From Saccharopolyspora shandongensis (lineage in GTDB: Bacteria > Actinomycetota > Actinomycetes > Mycobacteriales > Pseudonocardiaceae): a DNA stretch of 64,000 bases. The notes below the pieces were generated by a model. The model worked only from the letters and a program-made list of their open reading frames with translations, did no database searches and was not told where the DNA came from. The first letter of the stretch is position 1. The number at the start of each line of letters is the position of its first letter. Positions 54,350-62,595 of the stretch are shown here, one piece after another. The stretch covers positions 1 to 64,000 of the forward strand of contig NZ_FNOK01000039.1 of the NCBI RefSeq assembly GCF_900106995.1, read 5' to 3'. The position numbers and the translations under genes are program-made.

Positions 54350-54397
54350 GCCCGTGCGTACTTTTTGCTGCTATAGCAGCAAAAAGTACGCACGGGC
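54350..54397. terminator. 48-bp perfect palindrome
   Basis: Arms of 24 bases beginning GCCCGTGCGTACTTTTTGCT, no loop bases beyond the centre TATA. It lies 7 bases past the stop of the minus-strand F420 gene and includes an A/T-run that could serve as a U-tract on either strand. Shares GCCCGTGCGTAC with the hairpin at 11025. Confidence 0.75.
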
Positions 54398-54403
54398 CTT
54401 CGG

Positions 54404-55228
54404 CTAGGCTACGACGTCGGCCAGGCGGTGGACCTGGTCCGGGTCGGGAGACCAGCAGTAGAGGATCGCCTCGTCGGCTCCGAGGTCTTCGAGGCGTTGC
54501 AGCTGGGACTTCAGATCGGCGGTGGTGGTGACCATGGCGTTGGCGAAGCCCGGATTTCCGTAGTACTCCGTCATTTCCGCCCGTGCTTCGTCGGCCACCT
54601 CGTCCGGGCCGATCGCCGCGTTCAGCTGGCCGATCAGGCGGGGCCTGCCCGGCCGGTCGTGGGTCTGCCAGGACTTCTCGGCCAGGCGGAAGGTCGTGTC
54701 CATGTAGTCCAGCAGGCCCGCCGCCAGGAAACCGTCACCCCAGCGGCCGACCCGGTCGATCGCCGCCGGGACGAAGCCGCCGAACACGACCTCCGGGCGG
54801 ACCGCCGGGCCGATCGGGCCCGCCTGGTCGCCGTAGGGCTCGCCGGCCCAGAGCCGGTGCATGAGCTGCAGCTGATCGTCGAGGATCCGGCCGCGGCGCT
54901 TGATGTCCGTGCCGGCGGCCACGTGGTCGTCCTCGCGGCCGCCGACGCCGATGCCGAGCGTGAAGCGGTTTCCGCTCAGCTGGGCCAGCGTCGCGCTCTG
55001 CTTGGCCAGCAGCGGGGTGTGGCGCAGCGGGGCGAGCAGGACCTCGGTCTGGACCCGGATGCGTCGCGTCGCGCCGGCGAGCGTCGCGAGGGTCACCAGG
55101 GGTTCGGGGTTGTCGTACACCAGGCGGTCCAGCAGGCCGAGCGTGCTGAACGGGCCGTCATCCGCCCGTCGCGCCCACGTCAGCAGGGCGGTGGGGTCGG
55201 CGATGGGCAGGCCTAGGCCGATCTTCAT
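54404..55228 (-). CDS. LLM-class F420-dependent oxidoreductase
   Basis: 274 aa luciferase-like TIM barrel: MKIGLGLPIADPTALLTWARR, RIRVQTEVLLAPLRHTPLLAKQ, then GIGVGGREDDHVAAG. Likely F420-dependent redox enzyme of unknown substrate; short for the family but complete in motifs. Isolated gene with its own terminator palindrome. Confidence 0.88.
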   Translation of the reverse strand: MKIGLGLPIADPTALLTWARRADDGPFSTLGLLDRLVYDNPEPLVTLATLAGATRRIRVQTEVLLAPLRHTPLLAKQSATLAQLSGNRFTLGIGVGGREDDHVAAGTDIKRRGRILDDQLQLMHRLWAGEPYGDQAGPIGPAVRPEVVFGGFVPAAIDRVGRWGDGFLAAGLLDYMDTTFRLAEKSWQTHDRPGRPRLIGQLNAAIGPDEVADEARAEMTEYYGNPGFANAMVTTTADLKSQLQRLEDLGADEAILYCWSPDPDQVHRLADVVA

Positions 55229-55435
55229 GACTTGCGCCTCCAGAATAAGGGCAGGGTGAACACCTGTGCCGCCCCCTCGTTTCGCGCAAGCGGGTTCCCG
55301 TTCTGCGGCGCACTCCTGGGGAACCTGATCAGAGTGCCGTCACTCTATCGCGGCGGTCGCCCGGCGCGCACCCGGGTTTCCGCCAGGTGCGCGAAAGCGC
55401 CACCCGGAACTCGGATGGCGCTTCGCACACGGGCC

Positions 55436-56521
55436 TCAGCCGGCGTAGACCGCGGCGTAGGGCTTCGCGTCGTCCTGGCCGGCGTTCGCCGCACCGACGG
55501 CGAGCAGCTTTCCGTCGTCCAGAACGACCCCGCTGAAGGTGACCACCGACCTGCCCTGCGGCGGGACCGGATCCGGCACGTTCTGCCAGTTCTGGCCGTC
55601 ATACCGCAGCACGTACGGGCTGTCCGAGTCATACCCGACGGCCCAGAGCACGCCTTCGCCGGCGACGACATCGTCGATCTCACCCAGTTCATCCGGCACT
55701 TGCCCGGGCGACCACTGCTTGCCGTCCCAGTGCAGCGCGACCGGACGCCGGGCGACGGTGCCCTGGTCCCGGAAGCCGACCGCCCACACGTCGTCGGGCG
55801 CCAGCACGAGCGCGTCCTCCAGGCTCACGCTCCAGTCCGGCACGTCGACCTGCGGCAGTTCCTGCCACTGCTTGCCGTCCCAATGCAGGATCAGCCCGGC
55901 CACCTTGCCCTTGCCGTCGACCGTGATGTGCTTGCTGCCCACCGCCCACAGGTCGTTCGGTGCACTGCCGTCGATCGTGGACACCTTCCACCAGTCCCCG
56001 AGATCGAGCTGCAGTGGAACCTCGTTCCACGCCTTGCCATCCCAGTGCTGGATCGAGCCCCGCCGCCAGGCTTCGTTCGCCTCGGTCGCCGATCCGGCGG
56101 CCCACACGTCAGCGGCGCCGAACACCTTCGTCCCGTGGTACTGGGTGTAGGTGTTCGGTGGGGACGTGAGCGGCACCTCCTGCCACTGCTTGCCGTCCCA
56201 GTGCATCGACCTGCCGTCGCCGACCGACCACACGTCGTCACGATTCACCACGGCGGCGGTGTTCACCCGGCCGATGTTGGGGGCCGGCACCTGCTCCCAC
56301 CCCTGCTGACCGCGGCGGAAGGCCTGCGTGCGGAACTCCTGCCCGTCGAAGTCGATGCCGAAGGACCACGTGACGCCATCACCGCCGGCGGCGGTGTGCA
56401 GGGACGACTGGTACTGCTGCGGCGGAATTGGCTCCTCCGCCCAGGTCCCCGCGGCCGAGGCGGACTGCCCGAGCAGCAGCGCGGTGGCGCCCACCGCCCC
56501 GGCGATTGCCAGATGCTTCAC
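55436..56521 (-). CDS. Secreted beta-propeller-like repeat protein
   Basis: 361 aa with a signal peptide (hydrophobic core LAIAGAVGATALLLG, cleavage after ASAA). The mature part has about six repeats, each containing a DVWAVG-like strand and an HWDGKQW-type turn (SMHWDGKQWQE, IQHWDGKAWNE, LHWDGKQWQEL, LHWDGKQWSPG, LRYDGQNWQN). This indicates an extracellular propeller; no catalytic residues recognised. Divergent from the amidohydrolase. Function unknown, possibly binding or cell-surface. Confidence 0.8.
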   Translation of the reverse strand: MKHLAIAGAVGATALLLGQSASAAGTWAEEPIPPQQYQSSLHTAAGGDGVTWSFGIDFDGQEFRTQAFRRGQQGWEQVPAPNIGRVNTAAVVNRDDVWSVGDGRSMHWDGKQWQEVPLTSPPNTYTQYHGTKVFGAADVWAAGSATEANEAWRRGSIQHWDGKAWNEVPLQLDLGDWWKVSTIDGSAPNDLWAVGSKHITVDGKGKVAGLILHWDGKQWQELPQVDVPDWSVSLEDALVLAPDDVWAVGFRDQGTVARRPVALHWDGKQWSPGQVPDELGEIDDVVAGEGVLWAVGYDSDSPYVLRYDGQNWQNVPDPVPPQGRSVVTFSGVVLDDGKLLAVGAANAGQDDAKPYAAVYAG

Positions 56522-56793
56522 CCAATGCCTCCTTGGAGAAAAGGTTCACGCCAGTTACCCGCCGGTGCGGAGAAGGGTTTACACCTCGGCGGAAGTTGCG
56601 CCGAATGCTCCAGTCCCGGTCGGCATTTGTTGCAAGGGCGGTGATCTCCGAGACGCACCAGGGCTGTGGCTCGGCGCAAGGAGGTGTGCGGATCGGGGTC
56701 GCATTACCCACTGGCAGTTGATTGACCGATCAAAGACTTCGAATTACGTTGCCTGGCAGATGATCAACCGAGCGCGACCACCGGAGGTCGGCG

Positions 56794-58518
56794 ATGTGTC
56801 AGGAATGCTGTCGTCCTTCCCCGCAGCCTCGGATTTCCCGGGCGCAGTTCCTGAAGCTGGTCGGGCTGGCCACCGCGGGCGCGGCGTTCACCGCCGGTTG
56901 CGCGAGCGGTGACACCGGAGCCGGGCAGTCGGGCGGGCGGAAGCTGATCGACAACGTGCGGGGCTTCACGCTGACCGCCGACGGGCCGCGCGAGTTCGGC
57001 AGCCTGCTGGTCGAGGCGGACGGCCGCGTCGGCGGGCTGGACGTCGGCAGCGCCGGTGGCGCGGAGCGCATCGACGGGCGGGGCCGGGTGCTGATCCCCG
57101 GGCTGCACGATGCGCACGGGCACTTCGGGCAGCTCGGCGCCAACGTCTCGCAGCTCAACCTCGCCGGGACGAAATCCCTGCAGGAGGCGATGCAGGCGCT
57201 CAAGACCTTCGCCGCGCAGCACCCGGAGCGCCAGTGGATCCTCGGGCGCGGCTGGAACGACGTGATCTGGGGGCTCGGGCGGCTGCCCTCGGCCGCCGAC
57301 CTGGACGCGGTGGTGCCCGACCGGCCGGTGTGGCTGGTCCGGGTCGACGGCCACGCCGGGGTGGCGAACTCGGCCGCACTCCGGCAGGCCGGCATCACCC
57401 GCGACACCCCGACGCCCTCGGGCGGCGACATCGTGCGTGGCGCGGACGGCGCGCCGACCGGTGCCTTCGTCGACGCGGCGCAGGACCTCGTCGAGCAGCA
57501 CCTGCCGAAGCCGACGGTCGACGACCTCAAGCAGAACTTCCTCGCCGCGCAGCGCAAGCTCAACGAGGTCGGGCTCACCTCGGTCAGCGACGCGGGCACC
57601 AGCGCCGCCGAACTCGCGGTGCTGCACCAGCTCGCGGGCTCCGGCGAGCTGACGATCCGCACCAACTCGTTCCTGACCTACGACGCGTTCCGCGAGCTCG
57701 GCGCGAAGGCCCGCACCGACTCGGTGGCGGGCGACATGCTCCGCGTGCGCACCGTGAAGCTCTACATCGACGGCGCCCTCGGCAGCCACGGCGCCGCCAT
57801 GTTGCAGCCGTACGAAGACGATCCGGGCAATTCGGGGCTGCCGCAGCTGGACGCCGCCGAGCTCCGGAACCGGGTCTCGCAGGTCATGCGGGACGGCTTC
57901 CAGGTCGCCACGCACGCCATCGGCGACGCCGGGAACCGGATGGTGCTCGACGCCTACGAGGCCGCCGCGGCGGAGTCCGCGAGCGGCATGCGGCACCGCA
58001 TCGAGCACGCGCAGGTCCTCGCGGTGGAGGACATCCCGCGGCTGCGCGCGCACGGCATCATCGCGTCGATGCAGCCGGTGCACGCCACCGACGACATGAA
58101 CATGGCCGAGAAGCGGGTCGGGCACCGGCGCATCGCGGGCGCGTACGCGTGGCGGACCATGCTGGACCAGGGCATCACCATCGCCTCCGGCTCGGACTTC
58201 CCGGTGTCGTCGGAGAATCCCTTCGACGGCCTGCACGCCGCGGTGACCCGCACCGATCGGGACGGGCAGCCGGTCGGCGGGTGGTACCCGGACCAGGCGA
58301 TGAGCCCGCACGAGGCGCTGCGCTCGTTCACCCTCGACGCCGCGTTCGCCGCGCACCAGGAACGGGTGCTCGGCAGCCTGGAGCCGGGTAAGTGGGCGGA
58401 CTTCGTGATCCTCGACCAGGACCCGCTGGAGCCGCCGCCCGGCCGGGCCCGCTGGCAGACCAAGACCCTCCAGACCTGGGTGGCGGGCCGCCGCGTCGGC
58501 GAGTACGGCTCGCTGTAG
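56794..58518 (+). CDS. Exported amidohydrolase (YtcJ/NfdA-like), lipoprotein
   Basis: 574 aa. Export segment FLKLVGLATAGAAFTAGC ends in a lipobox-like TAGC (Cys about 41), preceded by an unusual N-terminal MCQECCRPSP. Metal-dependent TIM barrel: LIPGLHDAHGHFG (HxH), THAIGDAGNRMVLD, RIEHAQVL and ASGSDFPVSSENPF (Asp). Hydrolyses an amide or related bond of an extracellular substrate. ATG after GGAGG. Followed by the palindrome cluster at 58525. Confidence 0.88.
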   Translation: MCQECCRPSPQPRISRAQFLKLVGLATAGAAFTAGCASGDTGAGQSGGRKLIDNVRGFTLTADGPREFGSLLVEADGRVGGLDVGSAGGAERIDGRGRVLIPGLHDAHGHFGQLGANVSQLNLAGTKSLQEAMQALKTFAAQHPERQWILGRGWNDVIWGLGRLPSAADLDAVVPDRPVWLVRVDGHAGVANSAALRQAGITRDTPTPSGGDIVRGADGAPTGAFVDAAQDLVEQHLPKPTVDDLKQNFLAAQRKLNEVGLTSVSDAGTSAAELAVLHQLAGSGELTIRTNSFLTYDAFRELGAKARTDSVAGDMLRVRTVKLYIDGALGSHGAAMLQPYEDDPGNSGLPQLDAAELRNRVSQVMRDGFQVATHAIGDAGNRMVLDAYEAAAAESASGMRHRIEHAQVLAVEDIPRLRAHGIIASMQPVHATDDMNMAEKRVGHRRIAGAYAWRTMLDQGITIASGSDFPVSSENPFDGLHAAVTRTDRDGQPVGGWYPDQAMSPHEALRSFTLDAAFAAHQERVLGSLEPGKWADFVILDQDPLEPPPGRARWQTKTLQTWVAGRRVGEYGSL

Positions 58519-58524
58519 ACGCGC

Positions 58525-58542
58525 CGGTTTCGCGCGAAACCG
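58525..58542. repeat. Palindrome CGGTTTCGCGCGAAACCG
   Basis: Perfect 18-bp palindrome 7 bases after the amidohydrolase stop. Its inner part is GTTTC-GCGC-GAAAC. Confidence 0.8.
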
Positions 58543-58686
58543 TCACCTGGCACGCGCGGCCGGCGGCGCTTTCGCGCGAAACTGTCATCCCGCCCCACGT
58601 GACGTGGCGGTTTCGCGCGAAAACGCCGGGTGACGGAGTTCGTGACGCTCCGTGTTCGTTGTGCTCGGTTCGTGCGGCGGCGCGGG

Positions 58687-58750
58687 GATTTCGCGAGAAA
58701 TCGACGTTCACCCGGGTGGCCGGGAATTTCTCGCGAAATCGCGTGCCCTT
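58687..58750. repeat. Inverted pair of ATTTC-type palindromes
   Basis: GATTTCGCGAGAAAT (58687-58701) and its complement (58736-58750) separated by 34 bases. Each arm is itself a near-palindrome, so the region can form a cruciform or a long hairpin. Confidence 0.75.
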
Positions 58751-58861
58751 CGGGTGAGGATCGTACGGGTGCGGTAGCGGGCTTACCGCAGCGGACGGAT
58801 CCCGATGGGGCGTCCCGTCCTTACGTTGGCAGGAACTGCTGCCGAGGAAAGCGGCGACGCC

Positions 58862-59602
58862 ATGACGCAGACCGTTACCCAGTGGGTCCGGAGCGAGACC
58901 GAACGTCCGTTCCCGTACGTCCTGATGTACCACTCGGTGGCCACCTACTCCCGCGATCCGTACCTGGTGACGGTCGATCCGCAGCGCTTCGAACGGCAGT
59001 TGCGCTGGCTGCGCCGCAACGGCCTGCGCGGGGTGTCGATGCGCGAGCTGATGCAGGCGCGCGAAGAGGGGGACGCTAGCCGCCTGGTCGGGCTGACCTT
59101 CGACGACGGCTACGCCGACTTCGTCCACAATGTACGGCCCTCGCTGGAGAAGTACGGCTGCACCGCGACCGTCTTCGTGATCGCCGGGCGCCTCGGCGGG
59201 CACAACGCCTGGGACGCCGACGGACCGCGCAAGCGGCTGGTGACCGCGGAGGAGGTCCGCGGGATCGCCGAGGCCGGCCTGGAGGTCGGCTCGCACGGGA
59301 TGCTGCACCAGCAGATGTCCGAATTGGACGATGACGAGCTGCTCATCGAGATCGCCGAGAGCCGCGAGCGGCTGTGCGATCTCACCGGCCAGGACGTCGG
59401 CGGGTTCTGCTACCCGTACGGCGACGTCGACCTGCGGGTGCGGAACACCGTCGAGGCGGCCGGTTACGACTACGCCTGCGCCATCTGGCGTTCCCCGGTC
59501 TCCGGCCGGCACGCCCTGCCGCGCACCTATGTGGGTGACCAGGACGGCGCGCTGCGCCTGCTGGCCAAGCGCCTGCGCCACGCGCTGACGGCCAACCGCT
59601 GA
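58862..59602 (+). CDS. Polysaccharide deacetylase (NodB domain)
   Basis: 246 aa, nearly all NodB domain: MYHSV near residue 21, LTFDDGYADF (catalytic Asp and metal Asp), EVGSHGMLHQQM (metal His pair) and GFCYPYGDVDLRVR. Removes acetyl groups from a GlcNAc-containing polymer or precursor. No signal peptide, so it may act on a cytoplasmic lipid- or nucleotide-linked sugar. ATG after GAGGAAAG. First gene of the polysaccharide cluster. Confidence 0.91.
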   Translation: MTQTVTQWVRSETERPFPYVLMYHSVATYSRDPYLVTVDPQRFERQLRWLRRNGLRGVSMRELMQAREEGDASRLVGLTFDDGYADFVHNVRPSLEKYGCTATVFVIAGRLGGHNAWDADGPRKRLVTAEEVRGIAEAGLEVGSHGMLHQQMSELDDDELLIEIAESRERLCDLTGQDVGGFCYPYGDVDLRVRNTVEAAGYDYACAIWRSPVSGRHALPRTYVGDQDGALRLLAKRLRHALTANR

Positions 59603-59920
59603 CCCCACCGGAATTCCTTCTCTTCGCGCGACCTCCGCTGTCGAGGTGCGACCGCCTGTGCCTGGCCCCGGTCGAGCGGGCGAGGCGAACGGCCCGTTCG
59701 TCTCGTCTAGCGCAGCGATCAGGCCGTTGACTCCACCCCGCCCCGCGAACGGGTGACGCCCCGATCGTGCAGGTTTCGTTGGGGCGAAAGGGGTTTCGCC
59801 GGGAAAGATCGCGCGGGCTCGTCCGGATTCGGTAAAAGCGCTCCCCCCGATGCAGGAGAACCCGTCGGTAATCGGATGCGAGGGTTCTTCCGAGCAGCAC
59901 GGCGAACTGGGGGAGGAACC
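59603..59920. other. Gap between deacetylase and sugar dehydrogenase
   Basis: 318 bases without a gene. Holds the hairpin at 59681-59705 and, close to the next GTG, the ribosome site GGGAGGA. Confidence 0.45.
59681..59705. terminator. Hairpin after the deacetylase gene
   Basis: CGAG-G-CGAACGG-C-CCGTTCG-T-CTCG: two nested stems with a one-base loop. Similar in arm sequence to 26705-26747. Confidence 0.6.
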
Positions 59921-61267
59921 GTGACTGAACATCCGCTTGCCTTGGCGGTCAACGGCCGCGAACGCCTATTGGCCGACCGGCTGATCGCGTTCGAGCCGAG
60001 TCGGCCCGAACGAGCCGACTCGGTGGTCGTCGTCGGGCTGGGCTACGTCGGCCTGCCCACCGCGTGCGCCCTGCAATCGCCGACCGCGCGGGTCACCGGC
60101 TTCGACATCAGCGAGGACCGGTTGCGGGCCATCAAGACCGGCGAGGTGGACCTGCCGGAGCCGGAGCGGCGCGCGCTGTCGGCGTCGCTGGCCGCGGGCG
60201 GGCTGGAGCTGTCCTGCGATCCGTCGGTGCTCGCCGACGCGGACGCCGTGATCGTGTGCGTCCCGACGCCGGTGGACGCCGCGCACAAGCCCGACCTGGC
60301 CGCCTTGCGGGCGGCGTGCGAGACCGTGGTGGCGTTCGCGCGCCGCGGCCAGGTGATCATCCTGACGTCGACGACGTTCGCGGGCACCACCCGGCAGCTG
60401 CTGGTCGAGCCGCTGGCGCAGCGGGGCCTGCGGGTGGGCACCGACGTGCACGTGGCGTTCAGCCCGGAGCGCATCGATCCCGGCAACTTCGACCACGTGC
60501 AGCGGGAAACGCCGCGCGTCGTCGGCGGCGCCACGGCGGAGTGCGCCGAGCGGGCCGCCGAGGTCGTCCGGCGGATGACCGATTCCGTGTACCTGGTGAG
60601 CTCGCCGGAGGCCGCCGAGCTGACCAAGCTCTACGAGAACATCTTCCGCGCCGTGAACCTGGCGCTGGCCAACGAGATGGCCGACGCGTGCGCGGCTCTG
60701 GGCCTCGACCCGATCGAGGTGACCATCGCCGCGGGCACCAAGCCGTACGGGTTCCTGGGCAGCTTCCCGGGGCCGGGCGTCGGCGGGCACTGCATCCCGT
60801 GCGACCCGCACTACCTGCTGTGGCAGCTGGGGCAGCAGGGGCTGTCGGCGCCGGTCATCGAGCAGGCGATGCGGTCGATCGACCAGCGGCCCGGCCAGGT
60901 GGTGCAGCGGGTGGGGGAGCTGCTCGCCGAGGCGGGCCTCGACCACGCGGGCGCCCGGGTGCTGGTCGCCGGGGTCAGCTACAAGGCGGGCGTGCGGGAC
61001 CTGCGCGAGTCGCCCGCGCTGCCGATCCTCGCCGGGCTGCGGCGGATCGGGATCGACGTGCACTACTTCGATCCGCTGCTGCCGGAGATCACCTTGCCGG
61101 ACGGCACCCGGATGACCAGCGAGCCGGCGCCGCACGGCCGCGACTGGGACGTCGCGGTGCTGCACACCGTGCACCCGGGCGTCGACTACGGCTGGGCGCG
61201 GGAGTGCCCGCAGGTGCTCGACGCGACCTACCAGTTCGACGCCGTGCCGCACCGGCGCGTGCTGTGA
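59921..61267 (+). CDS. Nucleotide-sugar dehydrogenase (UDP-glucose/ManNAc type)
   Basis: 448 aa. NAD motif VVVVGLGYVGLPTACALQ, substrate segment AELTKLYENIFRAVNLALANEM, catalytic Cys in GVGGHCIPCDPHYLLW and C-terminal SYKAGVRDLRESPALPI. Oxidises C6 of a nucleotide sugar to a uronic acid using two NAD+. GTG 59921 chosen for GGGAGGA. Exact sugar not readable; the HCIPCDPHY loop fits the ManNAcA/WbpA-like side. Confidence 0.92.
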   Translation: MTEHPLALAVNGRERLLADRLIAFEPSRPERADSVVVVGLGYVGLPTACALQSPTARVTGFDISEDRLRAIKTGEVDLPEPERRALSASLAAGGLELSCDPSVLADADAVIVCVPTPVDAAHKPDLAALRAACETVVAFARRGQVIILTSTTFAGTTRQLLVEPLAQRGLRVGTDVHVAFSPERIDPGNFDHVQRETPRVVGGATAECAERAAEVVRRMTDSVYLVSSPEAAELTKLYENIFRAVNLALANEMADACAALGLDPIEVTIAAGTKPYGFLGSFPGPGVGGHCIPCDPHYLLWQLGQQGLSAPVIEQAMRSIDQRPGQVVQRVGELLAEAGLDHAGARVLVAGVSYKAGVRDLRESPALPILAGLRRIGIDVHYFDPLLPEITLPDGTRMTSEPAPHGRDWDVAVLHTVHPGVDYGWARECPQVLDATYQFDAVPHRRVL

Positions 61268-61281
61268 GGGGGTGGGCGCCG

Positions 61282-62595
61282 ATGTTCGACACGTCCACGC
61301 CCGCGGTCGTCTTCAAGCTCGATCCGAACGTCCTGCACCACGGTGGGCTCGGGGTGATCCGCAGCCTCGGCCGGATCGGGATCCCGGTGCACGCGGTGCA
61401 GGAGGATTCCCTCGCCCCGGCGGCGCATTCCCGCTACCTGCGCGGGCGCTGGCTGTGGAGCCCGGACCCGGCGGAGACCGATCAGGTCCTCAGCGGACTC
61501 GGCGAGCTCGCCGAACGGATCCGGCGGCCGGCGGTGCTGATCCCCACCGACGACGCGGGCGCGATCTTCCTGGCCGAGCACGGCGATCCGTTGCGGCCGT
61601 ACTTCCGGTTCGCCCAGCCGACGCGGGACCTGCCGCGCCGGCTGGCCGGGAAGTACTCGATGTACGAGCTGTGCAGGCAGCTGGACGTGCCGTGCGCGGC
61701 CGCGTGCCTGGTCGGCAGCTGGGACGAGGCGCTGGATTTCGCCGCGCGGGTGGGATATCCGCTGGTGGCGAAGCTCTCCGAGCCGTGGGTCACGACGAAG
61801 GGCAAGGTCCGCAGCACCACGATCGTGCAAGACGCCGACGAGCTGGCCGCGCTCTACAAGCGCTGCGGGGAGGCCGCGGTCGACGGGCTGATGCTGCAGG
61901 AGTTCATCCCGGGCGGGCCCGGCGATGACTGGTTCTTCCACGGGTACTGCGACGCCGCCGCGGTCTGCCTGCCGGCCTTCACCGGCGTCAAGGAGCGCTC
62001 GTACCCGGCGCACGCCGGGCTGACCAGCCTCGGCGCCTGCGCCGAGAACGACGAGCTGCAGCGGGAGGCCACGAAGCTGCTGGAGCGGTTGGCGTTCAAC
62101 GGCATCGTGGACCTGGACTTCCGGTGGGACGCCCGGGACCGGCGCTACAAGCTGCTGGACTTCAACCCGCGGCTGGGCGCCCAGTTCCGGCTCTTCCGCG
62201 ACAGCGCGGGGATGGACGTCGCGCTCGCGTCCTACCTGGACCTCTCCGGGCAGCGGATCCCGGCCGGCCGGCAGCCGGTCGGCCGCCGCTTCCTGGTGGA
62301 GAACTACGACCCGATCGCCGCGGTGCGGTACTGGCGGCGCGGCGAGCTCGGGTTGCGGTCGTGGGCGTCATCGGTGCGCGGCGTGGACGAGACCGCCTGG
62401 TTCGCGCGCGACGACCTGCTGCCGTTCTTGCTGATGTGGCTCTGGATGGTCTGCCGGGCGGTGGCCCGGCCGTGGCGCCGCCGCCGGACCCGCCATCCGG
62501 ACCTGCACCGGCCCGAGTACGTCCCCGGGCGCAACTGCGAACCGGGCAACGCGACAAGACGCCGCCAGAAGCGGCTGTTCGAGGAGTACAGATGA
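61282..62595 (+). CDS. ATP-grasp carboxylate--amine ligase-like protein
   Basis: 437 aa. ATP-grasp core: GYPLVAKLSEPWVTTKGKVRS (phosphate-binding Lys), VDGLMLQEFIPGG and GIVDLDFRWDARDRRYKLLDFNPRLGAQF (metal-binding Asp/Asn). The N-terminal domain starts VFKLDPNVLHHGGLGVIRSLGRIG, a pre-ATP-grasp fold. It joins a carboxylate to an amine via an acyl phosphate. Next to a uronate-forming enzyme, amidation of a uronic acid is an attractive but unproven role. A hydrophobic segment near 375-390 suggests membrane contact. Start at ATG 61282; GTG 61264 possible. Confidence 0.82.
   Translation: MFDTSTPAVVFKLDPNVLHHGGLGVIRSLGRIGIPVHAVQEDSLAPAAHSRYLRGRWLWSPDPAETDQVLSGLGELAERIRRPAVLIPTDDAGAIFLAEHGDPLRPYFRFAQPTRDLPRRLAGKYSMYELCRQLDVPCAAACLVGSWDEALDFAARVGYPLVAKLSEPWVTTKGKVRSTTIVQDADELAALYKRCGEAAVDGLMLQEFIPGGPGDDWFFHGYCDAAAVCLPAFTGVKERSYPAHAGLTSLGACAENDELQREATKLLERLAFNGIVDLDFRWDARDRRYKLLDFNPRLGAQFRLFRDSAGMDVALASYLDLSGQRIPAGRQPVGRRFLVENYDPIAAVRYWRRGELGLRSWASSVRGVDETAWFARDDLLPFLLMWLWMVCRAVARPWRRRRTRHPDLHRPEYVPGRNCEPGNATRRRQKRLFEEYR

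Larger units (their letters stand above)
58519..58861. other. Intergenic cluster of TTTC-N4-GAAA palindromes
   Basis: 343 bases without a gene. Contains CGGTTTCGCGCGAAACCG (58525-58542), TTTCGCGCGAAA at 58570-58581 and 58611-58622, and an inverted pair GATTTCGCGAGAAAT (58687-58701) and its complement (58736-58750), which together form a hairpin. The last 100 bases hold the deacetylase promoter. Confidence 0.75.
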
